In this document: positions 51,482 to 60,891 of the stretch, piece after piece
Position numbering within the stretch: the first letter of the stretch is position 1
How the letters are laid out: each line of letters begins with the position of its first letter
Source: Methylococcus sp. EFPC2
GTDB taxonomy: Bacteria; Pseudomonadota; Gammaproteobacteria; Methylococcales; Methylococcaceae
DNA length: 64,000 bases
Direction: 5' to 3'
Assembly: GCF_016925495.1 (NCBI RefSeq)
Contig: NZ_CP070492.1
Coordinates: forward strand, 25,616-89,615
Translations under genes and position numbers: made by a program
Notes under the pieces: model-generated
Told to the model about the DNA's origin: nothing
Databases searched by the model: none
The model's input: the letters and a program-made list of their open reading frames with translations, nothing else

Positions 51482-51705
51482 GCCGTCAGTCCAAACTTTG
51501 AAGTGACCCCCATTGTTCAAGCAGCCTGATGAGATAGTCGGTAAAGTCCACGAGATACGTCAGGAAGGCCAGGGGATTTCCGTGGCGGCAACATCGCCAC
51601 GGGCGGACAAACGGGAGAGCCTGAGGCTAGGCACTCTATATGACGCTGGAAACCATGGCGGAAGTCAGCGGCGTATCCGAGTTGGCGCCGCCGGCTTTAC
51701 CCGCC

Positions 51706-53129
51706 GAGCCTGTCAGAAATTTTGTGTGTGAGGCATAACATGTTGTTAAGGAGCATGTATGCCAAGCAAGACGAGCAAGAAGAAACCGGCAGCGGCGCTG
51801 CCCAGCATTCCGAAAGAACTCATAGACCAGATGGTCAGTGGCCCGATGGACGCCGAGGCGATCAATGCCGCCTCGATGGCGTTCAAGAAGGCGCTGATCG
51901 AACGTGCACTGGGCGCCGAACTCAGCCATCACCTGGGTTACCCACCCGGCGCCGACAAGCCCGGCGAGGTGGGCAATCACCGCAACGGGGTGACCGGCAA
52001 GACGGTGCTGACCGAAGACGGGCCGCTTCGGATCGACATCCCGCGCGACCGTCAGGGCAGCTTCGAACCCCTGCTTATCCCTAAGCACGAGCGGCGCTTC
52101 ACCGGTTTCGATGACAAGATCGTGGCCATGTACGCCCGGGGCATGACGGTGCGCGAGATTCAGGGCTTCCTGGCCGAGCAGTACGGCACCGAGGTTTCAC
52201 CGGAATTCATCAGTTCAGTCACCGATGCGGTGATGGCCGAGGTCACCGCCTGGCAGTCACGCCCGCTCGAAGCCATGTATCCGGTGGTGTTCTTCGATGC
52301 TCTGCGGGTCAAGATTCGCGAGGAGGCGGTGGTCCGCAACAAGGCGATCTACCTGGCCTTGGCTGTTCTGCCAGACGGCACGCGCGACATCCTCGGGTTG
52401 TGGATCGAGAACACCGAGGGCGCCAAGTTCTGGATGAAGGTCTTCAATGACCTCAAGACGCGCGGTGTGGTCGACATCCTGATCGCCGTCACCGACGGCC
52501 TGAAGGGCATGCCCGAGGCCTTGGCCGCCGTTTTCCCAGCGACCACGCTGCAGACCTGTATCGTGCATCTGATTCGCAACAGCCTCGACTACGCGAGTTG
52601 GAAGGACCGTAAGGCACTGGCGGCAGCGATCAAGCCGATCTACACCGCGCCCAGCGCCGAAGCCGCGCTGGCCGAACTCGACGCGTTCGAGCAAGGCCTC
52701 TGGGGTGAGAAATTCCCGACCGTGGTCGCCGCCTGGCGGCGGGCCTGGGACCGGGTGATTCCCTTCTTTGCCTTCCCGCCCGCCATCCGCCGGGTGATCT
52801 ACACGACCAATGCCATCGAGAGCATCAACGCCCGACTGCGCAAGATCCTCAAGACGCGTGGCCATTTCCCGAGCGACGATGCTGCCAGCAAGCTGATCTG
52901 GCTGGCCTTGCGCAACATTACGGCCGACTGGGGACGGGCGGCCAAGGATTGGAAGGACGCCATGAACCAATTCGCCATCCTCTACGCTGAACGCTTTGAA
53001 GCGGCTCGCGGATAAAATGACCACCGACTTTGCCACCGCGCCCTCTGCCTACGGTCTGAACGGACCTTCGGCAGCCGTCACCGTGGAAAAGTCTACTCAC
53101 GCCTCACACACAGAAATTCTGACGCCCCC
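51706..53129 (+). mobile_element. IS256-family insertion sequence
   Basis: 1424 bp. Imperfect terminal inverted repeats: GTCAGAAATTTTGTGTGTG at 51712-51730 against the reverse of the segment ending at 53123 (GTCAGAATTTCTGTGTGTG). An 8-bp target duplication TACCCGCC lies on both sides (51698-51705 and 53130-53137). It carries a single complete transposase gene. Confidence 0.9.
51759..53015 (+). CDS. IS256-family transposase
   Basis: 418 residues with the mutator-type DDE domain. FDALRVKIREEA holds the first Asp, AVTDGLKGMPEALAAVFP the second, and TTNAIESINARLRK the Glu; CIVHLIRNSLDY lies between. Full-length, no frameshift. The 8-bp target duplication and near-matched ends suggest a recent, possibly active copy. 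Confidence 0.95.
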   Translation: MPSKTSKKKPAAALPSIPKELIDQMVSGPMDAEAINAASMAFKKALIERALGAELSHHLGYPPGADKPGEVGNHRNGVTGKTVLTEDGPLRIDIPRDRQGSFEPLLIPKHERRFTGFDDKIVAMYARGMTVREIQGFLAEQYGTEVSPEFISSVTDAVMAEVTAWQSRPLEAMYPVVFFDALRVKIREEAVVRNKAIYLALAVLPDGTRDILGLWIENTEGAKFWMKVFNDLKTRGVVDILIAVTDGLKGMPEALAAVFPATTLQTCIVHLIRNSLDYASWKDRKALAAAIKPIYTAPSAEAALAELDAFEQGLWGEKFPTVVAAWRRAWDRVIPFFAFPPAIRRVIYTTNAIESINARLRKILKTRGHFPSDDAASKLIWLALRNITADWGRAAKDWKDAMNQFAILYAERFEAARG

Positions 53130-53142
53130 TACCCGCCTGACC

Positions 53143-54882
53143 CTATCGATTTTCCATAACATCCCGTACCCGGTGCCATTTCGTCGTCTCCTCGTACTGC
53201 CGATCGCGTGCTGTCCTCACATACAAAGACGTCGTCGCCAAATCTTCATGGCCTAAATTTTCCCGTAACACATCCAGTGGTAAACCCGCAGCAACCGCGT
53301 GTGTTGCACAGCTATGCCTTAACCAATGGGTTGTTGCTTTAGCTATCTGTTCAGCCCATTTCGGCTCCCGCTCCACTAAAGTCTGAGCAGCTTCTTCGAA
53401 ATAGTCCCTAAGCAGGTAATGCAAACCTGAAGCCGTCAAAGGCAAATCTGCAGACATCGAAACACTGCGAGCTTCTGCTCTTTTCAAGCGCACTCTGCCG
53501 ATAAGAGGCACTGTCGCATCACATTTCTCAATTTCCGGGTAAGCCCGTTCCGCCAATTGTTCGCTTATGCAGACAAGCAAACCTTCCGAAATCGGAACCT
53601 CACGGATTTTTCCACCCTTACCCCTTACCTTAAGCCACCACTGCGGTTCGCCTCCTGTACTCACATCCGCAACGACATCACCCACCTTAGCCCCAACCAG
53701 TTCGCTCAGCCGTAAGCCGGTTTCATAGGCAAAACGCAGAACAAACAACACTCGCCGGTACTTTTTCCTCTTGAGTTCAGATACCGCTCCCACAATTTGC
53801 TCTTCGCCGTATTCCAAGAGCCAATACCACTGCTCCAGAGACAATGCTCTACGAGCGTAGGACGGCTGCTGCAATCGAGGCCTGGTTAAACCTGCAAAAG
53901 GATTGAATTCCAAATAGGCCTGCTCAACCAACCAGCGGCACAGAGCATGTAAAACCGTTCTAGCCAACTTGCGGCTACGAGGAGCGAGTCCTCCATTCGA
54001 CGTGGCTCGAAAGGGCGCCCATCGATCATTACTCTTCACCACACCATAAGCCCCTAGCCAACCTGCTTCCGGTGCTTCTATAAATGCCAGGTAATCGGCG
54101 CAATCCTGAGTATCGGCCGAGGAAAAAGCCTTATTGCGTTGGAAAACACACCATCTCGCGAAGCGTTCAGCTTCCCGGCGATACTGCCGGCAAGTCCCTT
54201 GATTGCCTGCATACAACGACAACCAAGCCTCTATCGCTTGGAAATCATTCTGAACATCCAAGCGACAACGACGCGATCGTTCCCGATTGCTGCCTCGCGA
54301 GCCATCCAACTCAGACCATTCCGATCTCGCCACGCTTAAGTGTTGCAGAACGTTTTCTGCAAGCGTTTGTACCGGTACCCGCTTTTTCTCCCATGAACCA
54401 GCAAGCCCCATCGATGCAAATAAACGGAGAACCGCGCGCCCGCAACCAGGGCCTACACCGCGTATGGCAACCCACCAGTGACATCCCTGTTCGAGCACGG
54501 TGGCATAAATTGGCCGCAAGGTCGTAAAACCGGCCTGAATCAGCGTTTTTGCGACCTTAGGGGGCAACCAAAGAACCACGGGATCATCGAGATCGGGAAC
54601 CGGCTCGGGCAGTGCCAACAGCTGTTCCAAAGCCTTGAGCGCCTGTTGCTGCCACCGCTCATGATGCTCACCTTCCTCCGCAAGCCAGCAGGTTAACAAA
54701 TCGGGGCGACGTACCAATTCCGCCTTGCGGGCCAACCGCTTGCGCAGTGTATCGACCTTATGGCGCGCTTCCAGCGGATCCTGACTGTCGAGATAAAGCC
54801 GGGCCAAGGCAGGGTAGGGCATCCCTTCGATCCTGCCTCTCAACAAGGCCACTTCACGCGCGCTTAACGACACGGCCATCAT
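53143..54882 (-). CDS. Tyrosine recombinase with large N-terminal domain
   Basis: 579 residues from the ATG at 54882 (AGGAGA ribosome site). The C-terminal domain has Arg in YETGLRLSELVG, HxxR in THWLRHSCATHA, His/Trp in LGHEDLATTSLYVRT with the nucleophile Tyr near residue 560. The N-terminal 200 residues (ALARLYLDSQDPLEARHKVDTL region) resemble the DUF3701 domain of large plasmid- and phage-type integrases. It may resolve plasmid dimers or mediate integration. It is convergent with the IS element. Confidence 0.88.
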   Translation of the reverse strand: MMAVSLSAREVALLRGRIEGMPYPALARLYLDSQDPLEARHKVDTLRKRLARKAELVRRPDLLTCWLAEEGEHHERWQQQALKALEQLLALPEPVPDLDDPVVLWLPPKVAKTLIQAGFTTLRPIYATVLEQGCHWWVAIRGVGPGCGRAVLRLFASMGLAGSWEKKRVPVQTLAENVLQHLSVARSEWSELDGSRGSNRERSRRCRLDVQNDFQAIEAWLSLYAGNQGTCRQYRREAERFARWCVFQRNKAFSSADTQDCADYLAFIEAPEAGWLGAYGVVKSNDRWAPFRATSNGGLAPRSRKLARTVLHALCRWLVEQAYLEFNPFAGLTRPRLQQPSYARRALSLEQWYWLLEYGEEQIVGAVSELKRKKYRRVLFVLRFAYETGLRLSELVGAKVGDVVADVSTGGEPQWWLKVRGKGGKIREVPISEGLLVCISEQLAERAYPEIEKCDATVPLIGRVRLKRAEARSVSMSADLPLTASGLHYLLRDYFEEAAQTLVEREPKWAEQIAKATTHWLRHSCATHAVAAGLPLDVLRENLGHEDLATTSLYVRTARDRQYEETTKWHRVRDVMENR

Positions 54883-54953
54883 TCTCCTGGTATTAAAAAA
54901 CAGCCAGCTACCCGTGGGCATTGGGGTCGATGTCCTTATCCTAGTCCATCATT

Positions 54954-54985
54954 CTACTCATGAAAATTCATGTTTTCATGAGTAG
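54954..54985. promoter_or_regulatory. 13-bp inverted repeat between the recombinase and kfrA genes
   Basis: CTACTCATGAAAA (54954-54966) and TTTTCATGAGTAG (54973-54985), perfect, with spacer TTCATG. In an A/T-rich divergent promoter region. Candidate operator for KfrA or binding site for the recombinase. Confidence 0.65.
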
Positions 54986-55127
54986 CATAATAAAAAAATG
55001 ATAATAACAAATCTTTAAATTAATATTATTATGTAGATAACAGCACTCCCGTATTGCCGAATACATGGAAAAAACCAAGACGGCGAATCACGCGATCCAC
55101 TGACTAACCACACTTAAGAAAAACAGT

Positions 55128-56063
55128 ATGGAAAACGAACCCCGAAAAAAGCGGGATGCCGTCGAAACTTACAACCTCGCTTACCAGGCATGCGGCGAGC
55201 TATGGTTCGCCGAGCGAATCACGCCGACCGTATTACTGGTATGCGAGCGCATCCACAAGAAACATACCGCCGTCGTCGGCCGAGCGGTGAAGGCCTGGAA
55301 GGAAGACGTCGGTTTCGAAGATTTACTGCATCGGCGTCGACTCGAGGCGGGACGGTCGAGCGAACCGTCGAAAGGGACGATAGAGCCGGATTTCGGTCAA
55401 GCCGTCGCCGAGTTGTACCGCAAGGCCAAGATCCAAGTCCTGCAAGAATTACAAGACCGAGCAAACGAGCTGGAACAGGAGCGGCTGCATCTGCACGAAG
55501 AAACCGCTGCGGCCCGCAATGCACAAGAAACCATGGCGAAGGAATGGGCGGCCTATCGATTGGGCACGGAACGGGAAATCGAAACACTCAGGACTCGGGT
55601 GGCCGAACTCACGCGCAGTTTCCAGGAGCAGGGCAGGGCGCTCGAACGTCTGACGATGGAAAGGGAAAACCTGTTGCTCGACGCCGCGCGCTTCCAGGAA
55701 GATCAAGCCGCTTCAAGGCGCGGCCTGGAAACATTGAAAGAAGCCTACCAGGCCGAACTCTGCCGATGGCAAGAACGCTTCGATCAGGATCATGACTGGC
55801 ATCTGCGCCGCATCGCGGAGGAAAAAGAAGTCCTCCGTACCGGCTTGCAAGCCCAATTGGAACAGCTGACCGCGCGGATACAAAGTCTGGAACCGGAGGC
55901 CGCCCGTGCTGCCGAGCTGCGCTGGGAAATCAAGCTCCGAGCTGACGACATCGCGCGCTTGAGACAGGAAAACGCAAGCCTTCAACGCCGCCGGTTGGAG
56001 CGCGTATCGCCTGCTACGGGGAGTCGCGAGGAACGCCTGCCCGGTTTTTGGCGGCGGCGGTAG
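55128..56063 (+). CDS. kfrA: KfrA-type plasmid DNA-binding coiled-coil protein
   Basis: 311 residues. N-terminal KfrA-like DNA-binding region (YNLAYQACGELWFAERITPTVLLVCERI, key part) followed from about residue 90 to 300 by a continuous alpha-helical coiled coil (EQERLHLHEETAAARNAQET and similar). KfrA proteins of IncP-type plasmids repress their own gene and support stable inheritance. Supports the plasmid nature of 49-56 kb. Confidence 0.85.
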   Translation: MENEPRKKRDAVETYNLAYQACGELWFAERITPTVLLVCERIHKKHTAVVGRAVKAWKEDVGFEDLLHRRRLEAGRSSEPSKGTIEPDFGQAVAELYRKAKIQVLQELQDRANELEQERLHLHEETAAARNAQETMAKEWAAYRLGTEREIETLRTRVAELTRSFQEQGRALERLTMERENLLLDAARFQEDQAASRRGLETLKEAYQAELCRWQERFDQDHDWHLRRIAEEKEVLRTGLQAQLEQLTARIQSLEPEAARAAELRWEIKLRADDIARLRQENASLQRRRLERVSPATGSREERLPGFWRRR

Positions 56064-56176
56064 ACCTTGGTCCGAAGCCGGGTGGTCGATTGGTGTCCAC
56101 TGGTTCAATCCGTTAACATTTTTCGCCACGATTCTTAACACACGCAGGACGCGTCGGACTCTCGCAGAGGTAATCG

Positions 56177-57172
56177 ATGACAGACACGGTCAGGCAGACG
56201 CCAGCGGAAGCTGAACACCTCGTTCCCGTGCATTTCGATGGTCAGGTGCTCAACAAGATCTGCAAGGAAACCCTGGCGAGCGAGGGAGACAAGACGCTGC
56301 TGGACAGACTGCAAAAGGCCTATCCGGAATACCCTTTGCGCATCGCGCGTCTGGGACACGAATGGTATCGCCTCGGCGGCATCATCAAATCGGATGGCAC
56401 TCGCATCGCCCAGGACAGCACCGAATGGGCGGAGCGTACCTATATCGAGTGTGGACAGGATTTTCAAACCCTGCTCGATCATTGCGAGGACGAAAATTTC
56501 CTCGTCACCCAGCATGTTGGCGTCAGCCTTTACCTGGTTGCTCAAACCGGTCCGCGCGCCGAAGACTTCGTGCAGATCGAAGTGGACCGCACCCAGGAGC
56601 TGGCTCATCGCTACCTAATCGACACGGACAATCCGCCCGACGATCTGGAGGAGCTGATCGACCCTATCAACCCGGTTGGCGTCGAACCCTTCACCGTGGG
56701 TGCATCCCGCTACACCTACCGGCGCAAGACGGACGTCGCCCTGTTCATGCAGGAGCTGGGACGGCATCGCGCCGATCCGCACCCCGCGCAACGCTTCATG
56801 GACGACTGGAACGCCAGCAGCGCCGGCCGGCAGAAGGCCTTTTGCGACGATTGGAGCTTGCGTCTGTACCAGCATGTCGGACGGCACGGCGAGCAGATCA
56901 TGAATGTCGAGATCGTCCATAACCGGATCAAGGACATACCCCGGCTGGAAGGGCCCGAAGGCAAAAAGGGCAAGGCCCTGGCGAGCTTGATCGGCCGCTT
57001 CGATCATCAGGCCGGCTTCCCCTTCGCCTGGTATTTCTACATGCTCAAGGGCTTGGTGTCCCCCCATGTGGGCGAGGCGGTGAGCCGGGATTTGGCCAAG
57101 GACTACGCCTACCTGCCGGATTGCGACACCGCCGTGCTGAAGCACTGGGCGGCGATGCCTTATTGCCTGTGA
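56177..57172 (+). CDS. Unknown 331-residue protein
   Basis: Not recognised. Soluble. Contains VPVHFDGQVLNKICKETLAS, RLGHEWYRLGGIIKSDGTRI, YLVAQTGPRAEDFVQIEVDRTQEL, and near the end DHQAGFPFAWYFYMLKGLVSPH (key segments). No motifs for a known enzyme. It is between the plasmid-type module and ogt; codon use looks like the chromosome-type genes, so it may be outside the plasmid module. Confidence 0.6.
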   Translation: MTDTVRQTPAEAEHLVPVHFDGQVLNKICKETLASEGDKTLLDRLQKAYPEYPLRIARLGHEWYRLGGIIKSDGTRIAQDSTEWAERTYIECGQDFQTLLDHCEDENFLVTQHVGVSLYLVAQTGPRAEDFVQIEVDRTQELAHRYLIDTDNPPDDLEELIDPINPVGVEPFTVGASRYTYRRKTDVALFMQELGRHRADPHPAQRFMDDWNASSAGRQKAFCDDWSLRLYQHVGRHGEQIMNVEIVHNRIKDIPRLEGPEGKKGKALASLIGRFDHQAGFPFAWYFYMLKGLVSPHVGEAVSRDLAKDYAYLPDCDTAVLKHWAAMPYCL

Positions 57173-57203
57173 TCGGCCGGGCGTACGTTGCTACGAAGCG
57201 TCG

Positions 57204-57782
57204 GTGCGCGTTTTGGGCATGACACCATCCCCTTACCGTGCCGGCGGCGCGGACACCGAAATTCGCTTTGCGCTAGGTCTATGTTCCCTCGGATCCATCC
57301 TGATGGCGACGAGTGCCCGCGGGGTGTGCGCCATTTCTCTGGGCGACGACCCGGAAAGCCTGATACGCGAATTCCAAGACCGCTGCCCTGGGGCTCGCTT
57401 GGTGGGTGCTGATGAGAGGTTCGAACGGCTCATCGCCCGGGTCGTCGGCTTCGTGGAAACGCCGGCCCTAGGGCTCGATCTACCCCTGGACGTGCGGGGG
57501 ACTGCCTTCCAGCAGCGGGTCTGGCAAGCCTTGCGGGAAATCCCCGCCGGCACCCGCATCAGCTATAGCGCGCTCGCTCAGCGGATCGGTGCGCCTGCAT
57601 CGGTTCGAGCCGTCGCCGGTGCGTGTGCCGCGAACATCCTGGCGCTGGCCATTCCTTGCCATCGGGTGGTGCGAACGGACGGCCGTCTGTCCGGTTACCG
57701 CTGGGGCATCGCGCGCAAGGCGGAGTTGCTGAGACGGGAAGAAAAGACGCTCGCACCGCCTCAGGCGGTCAGCAAGGCGTAA
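57204..57782 (+). CDS. ogt: Methylated-DNA-[protein]-cysteine methyltransferase
   Basis: 192 residues from a GTG start (ATG at 57219 possible). Removes alkyl groups from O6-alkylguanine. The acceptor cysteine is in ALAIPCHRVVRTDG; GTAFQQRVWQALREIPAGTRISY is the DNA-binding part. The N-terminal part (IRFALGLCSLGSILMA) resembles the Ada C-terminal half, but the Ada regulatory half is missing. Its 3' end overlaps the convergent methyltransferase gene by 22 nt. Confidence 0.93.
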   Translation: MRVLGMTPSPYRAGGADTEIRFALGLCSLGSILMATSARGVCAISLGDDPESLIREFQDRCPGARLVGADERFERLIARVVGFVETPALGLDLPLDVRGTAFQQRVWQALREIPAGTRISYSALAQRIGAPASVRAVAGACAANILALAIPCHRVVRTDGRLSGYRWGIARKAELLRREEKTLAPPQAVSKA

Positions 57783-59359
57783 CGCGCCAGCCGCGCGAGG
57801 CTATCGTCCAGCCAGGCGCCGACCAGCGCACGTAGCGCGGCCGGATCGGCAGGGGCGGGGGGTTCGGTTTGCGGCAGGGCCAGCTCACCTGAGGATACCC
57901 GCGCCGTGAGTTCATCGAGCAGTTCGCCGTGGTCCCGCCGGCCGTCGAGCAAGGTCAGCAGGGTTTGGCTGAAAGGCATCAGGTTGATGACATGGTGCCG
58001 CAGATTGGTGACCAGCGACTGTTCGGCCGCCTCGGCCATGGCCCAGGCGCTGGCGGCCGGGCGTGCGCTGACCTGGCTGACGCAGGGCGGTTGCCAGCTA
58101 TGCAACTCTATCAGTCCCGATAGAAAACACTGCAACAGATCGTGGATCAAGGTCTCGCGCAGGGTCGCATCGTCGGAGTCCGACAGCCACGGTGCCGCTT
58201 GCTCGCGGGCGGCATCGAACAGCTCATCGATCTTCCAGCCCAGAGGCCAACGCTGCGCCACCAGGTTAAGCGCGGCCTTGGTCAACGGATCGTCCGTCGC
58301 GCCTTGTGTGCCGCCCTTGATGTGGAAGTTCGCCGCAACGCCGGGCCGCAGGTCGACGGCGCCGGCGGGTTCGGCCTGCGCCGCGCTGGCGAGGTACAAA
58401 CCCTCCAGCGAGTCCGGCGACAAGGCATGCCGAGGCCTCGCGCCGGCCTTGCACAGCAGGGTCTGACGAAAGTGCCGATTGCGCAGGAAATCCAGGTTCT
58501 GCTCGTATTGCAGGATGTCGCCACTCATCTCATGCAGGGCTTGCGCCACCTGCTGGGGCAAGCGCAGGGTCAGCATGTCGGAAAATTCCGCTTCCGCCAG
58601 ATACTGCAATCCGGCTTTCTGCGCGCGCTCGATGAACTGATGGAAATACATGGGCGCGTTGTTCGGTTCGAGCACCTCGTGGTAGAGGTACCAGTCCGCG
58701 CTGGCGCGCAACCGTTCGACCTCGCCGCCGAACAGGCTGGCGTAGGCATCGCCGTCTCGCGGTACCGCGGTCGCCAACTGGTCGAGCAGCCGGCGCGCTT
58801 GCGCGACCCGCTCGGCGGGATGCGCGTCGGACTGGGCGTGATAACCCAGCATGTGCCGCACGGCGCCACGCACGTTCCAGCCCGGATAGGTGTTGTAGCT
58901 GATGTAGGCTATTCCGTGTTCTCCCAGTTGCCGCGCCGCGATCTGCAGAATCTTGTTCTGCACCGCGGGCGGCACCCAGGAGAACACGCCGTGGCAAATC
59001 AGATAGTCGAAATTTCCCCAAGTCTCGTCGATGTCCAGGATAGACGCGTGTTCTATGCGCACGTTTTTCAGGCCCAGCCGGGCGATCTTGCTCCGGCCGC
59101 TCTCGACCTGAGCGGCCGACAAGTCCACGCCGACGAACTCGCTGTCCGGCAGGGCATAGGCCATGGGAATCAGATTGCCACCGGCGGCGCAGCCGAGTTC
59201 CAGCACGCGGCAGCGGGCGATATCCGGCGGCGTCAGGCCGAAGATGCGCGCGATGCTGGCCAGACGGTCCGGGTGCGACTGCACGAAGGCCTGGCTGTGG
59301 TAGGGGATGGCGTCGTAGCCGCTGGGGTCGTGCGTCGCGCCGTCTAGGGTCGGGGTCAT
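57761..59359 (-). CDS. SAM methyltransferase with regulatory domain
   Basis: 532 residues from the ATG at 59359. Class I methyltransferase domain (about 25-190) with the SAM loop VLELGCAAGGNLIPMA and FDYLICHGVFSW; the central part (about 215-310, YLYHEVLEPNNAPMYFHQFI) matches the methyltransferase regulatory domain, followed by a helical C-terminal region. Related proteins methylate protein lysines in some bacteria. Target unknown. Confidence 0.82.
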   Translation of the reverse strand: MTPTLDGATHDPSGYDAIPYHSQAFVQSHPDRLASIARIFGLTPPDIARCRVLELGCAAGGNLIPMAYALPDSEFVGVDLSAAQVESGRSKIARLGLKNVRIEHASILDIDETWGNFDYLICHGVFSWVPPAVQNKILQIAARQLGEHGIAYISYNTYPGWNVRGAVRHMLGYHAQSDAHPAERVAQARRLLDQLATAVPRDGDAYASLFGGEVERLRASADWYLYHEVLEPNNAPMYFHQFIERAQKAGLQYLAEAEFSDMLTLRLPQQVAQALHEMSGDILQYEQNLDFLRNRHFRQTLLCKAGARPRHALSPDSLEGLYLASAAQAEPAGAVDLRPGVAANFHIKGGTQGATDDPLTKAALNLVAQRWPLGWKIDELFDAAREQAAPWLSDSDDATLRETLIHDLLQCFLSGLIELHSWQPPCVSQVSARPAASAWAMAEAAEQSLVTNLRHHVINLMPFSQTLLTLLDGRRDHGELLDELTARVSSGELALPQTEPPAPADPAALRALVGAWLDDSLARLARYALLTA

Positions 59360-59555
59360 GGGCAGGGTATCTCGGTGAGTTGGGAAGGGTGCAGCGGCCG
59401 GACGCTTCGGGCGGCCTTGAGCGCTTCCCTTCAAAAAGCGTTCCTATACCAGGGTTATTACTTCTGAATCCCACGGTCCGTTCACTAGGACCGCGTTTCG
59501 AACCCCAAACCGCTATCGGGCGTTCGATGTTTCGAAGGCAACGCGGTCCTTACTT

Positions 59556-59571
59556 TGTTGCAAAGATGACA
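59556..59571. promoter_or_regulatory. NifA site, distal, of rnf
   Basis: TTTGT-TGCAAAGATG-ACAAAG, extended symmetry, 118 bp upstream of the -24 box. Confidence 0.75.
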
Positions 59572-59594
59572 AAGCCCTTCAAAAAATCCGTCCA

Positions 59595-59610
59595 TGTGAT
59601 TTTTCCGACA
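59595..59610. promoter_or_regulatory. NifA site, proximal, of rnf
   Basis: TGT-GATTTTTCCG-ACA, 39 bp from the distal site (same spacing as the pair before nifB), 79 bp upstream of the sigma-54 element. Confidence 0.75.
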
Positions 59611-59688
59611 AGGCCTTGAGCCTGCTCTAAGCCTCCTGGCGCGTTCAAAACCCTCACAAATTGTGGGCTAAGACGGGTTCCGCGCGCG

Positions 59689-59703
59689 TGGCATGTCCTG
59701 TGC
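59689..59703 (+). promoter_or_regulatory. Sigma-54 promoter of rnfABCDG
   Basis: TGGCAT-GTCCT-GTGC, exact -24/-12 spacing, 37 bp before the rnfA start. Confidence 0.78.
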
Positions 59704-59739
59704 TTGATACGCAGGCAAACCGTTTGAGGAAAGGCAGGC

Positions 59740-60321
59740 GTGAACGACTACCTGATGCTGCTGCTGGGCACGGCCCTCGTCAATAACGTCGTGCTGGTCA
59801 AGTTTTTGGGGCTGTGCCCCTTCATGGGCGTGTCCAAGAAACTGGACTCGGCCATCGGCATGGGCTTCGCCACGACCTTCGTGCTGACCCTGACCGCCGT
59901 GGCGAGCTGGTTCATCGAACATTACATCCTGGCGCCTTTGGAAATCGGCTTCCTGCGCATCCTGTCCTTCATCCTGGTGATTGCCGCTGTAGTGCAGTTC
60001 ACCGAGATGGTGGTGCGCAAGACCAGTCCGGTGCTGTACCAGGTGCTGGGCATTTTTCTCCCCCTGATCACGACCAATTGCGCGGTGTTGGGCGTGGCCT
60101 TGCTGAACATCCAGCAGGATTACGATTTTCTGCACAGCGCCCTGTTCGGTTTCGGCTCCGCCGTGGGTTTCACCCTGGTGATGGTGATCTTCGCCGGCAT
60201 CCGCGAGCGCATCGCCCTGATGGCGGTGCCGGAAGTCTTCGTCGGCGCGCCCATCGCGTTCATCACCGCCGGCATATTGTCCTTGGCATTCATGGGTTTC
60301 GCGGGTTTGAACACACACTGA
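59740..60321 (+). CDS. rnfA: RnfA, membrane subunit of the Rnf complex
   Basis: 193 residues, GTG start with GGAAAGG upstream. Six hydrophobic membrane segments; [20 protein letters not shown] and [14 protein letters not shown] carry the conserved cysteines that hold the membrane [2Fe-2S] cluster between RnfA and RnfE. Rnf drives electrons to ferredoxin for nitrogenase at the expense of the ion gradient. Confidence 0.96.
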   Translation: MNDYLMLLLGTALVNNVVLVKFLGLCPFMGVSKKLDSAIGMGFATTFVLTLTAVASWFIEHYILAPLEIGFLRILSFILVIAAVVQFTEMVVRKTSPVLYQVLGIFLPLITTNCAVLGVALLNIQQDYDFLHSALFGFGSAVGFTLVMVIFAGIRERIALMAVPEVFVGAPIAFITAGILSLAFMGFAGLNTH

Positions 60322-60340
60322 TCGAGTAGAAGGAAAGCCG

Positions 60341-60889
60341 ATGTACATACTATTCGCCATCATCAGTTTGACCGGCATGGGCTTGGGGCTGGGTTTTCTG
60401 CTCGGCGCGGCGGCGCGCTATTTCAAGGTCGAGGAAAATCCGCTCATCGACGAGATCGAGGCCATGATGCCCGGCTCGCAATGCGCGCAGTGCGGTTATC
60501 CCGGCTGCCGGCCGGCCGCGGAGGCTTTGGTCGCGGGCGAGGCGCCGCCCACGCTGTGCCCACCGGGCGGGTGGGCCTTGGCCGAGCAACTGGCCAACAA
60601 GCTGTCTTTGGATCTGGATCTCTCGGACATGGAAGACCAGGTGCCCATGGTGGCCCGGGTCGACGAAACCACCTGCATAGGCTGCACCCGCTGCTACAAG
60701 GTTTGCCCGACCGACGCTTTGGTCGGCGCGCCCAAGCAGATCCACGCGGTCGTCGCCGATGCCTGCATCGCCTGCGCCAAATGCGTGGACGTGTGCCCGA
60801 CCGAGTGTCTGCAACTCCATCCGGTCAAGGTCACCCTGCGCAACTGGCGTTGGCCGAGCCCGGAAGTCCTGCCGGCCAAGGCGGCCTGA
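60341..60889 (+). CDS. rnfB: RnfB, iron-sulfur subunit
   Basis: 182 residues. One N-terminal membrane helix (FAIISLTGMGLGLGFLLG), a 4Fe-4S motif CAQCGYPGC, and two ferredoxin-type motifs CIGCTRCYKVCP and CIACAKCVDVCP. Passes electrons between the complex and soluble ferredoxin. Confidence 0.96.
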   Translation: MYILFAIISLTGMGLGLGFLLGAAARYFKVEENPLIDEIEAMMPGSQCAQCGYPGCRPAAEALVAGEAPPTLCPPGGWALAEQLANKLSLDLDLSDMEDQVPMVARVDETTCIGCTRCYKVCPTDALVGAPKQIHAVVADACIACAKCVDVCPTECLQLHPVKVTLRNWRWPSPEVLPAKAA

Positions 60890-60891
60890 GC

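Larger units (their letters stand above)
59360..59739. other. Control region between the methyltransferase gene and rnfA
   Basis: About 380 bp with no gene. Holds two NifA sites and a sigma-54 promoter facing rnfA (listed separately). Confidence 0.7.

Noticed and set aside
51513..51731. 72-codon frame before the IS element
   Set aside because: Runs into the IS end, no ribosome site, and no similarity that I recognise. Possibly remnant DNA, not supported as a gene.
59611..59625. AGGCCT-TGAGC-CTGC as the rnf sigma-54 promoter
   Set aside because: It directly abuts a NifA site, lacks the -24 T, and a better element with usual spacing is at 59689-59703.
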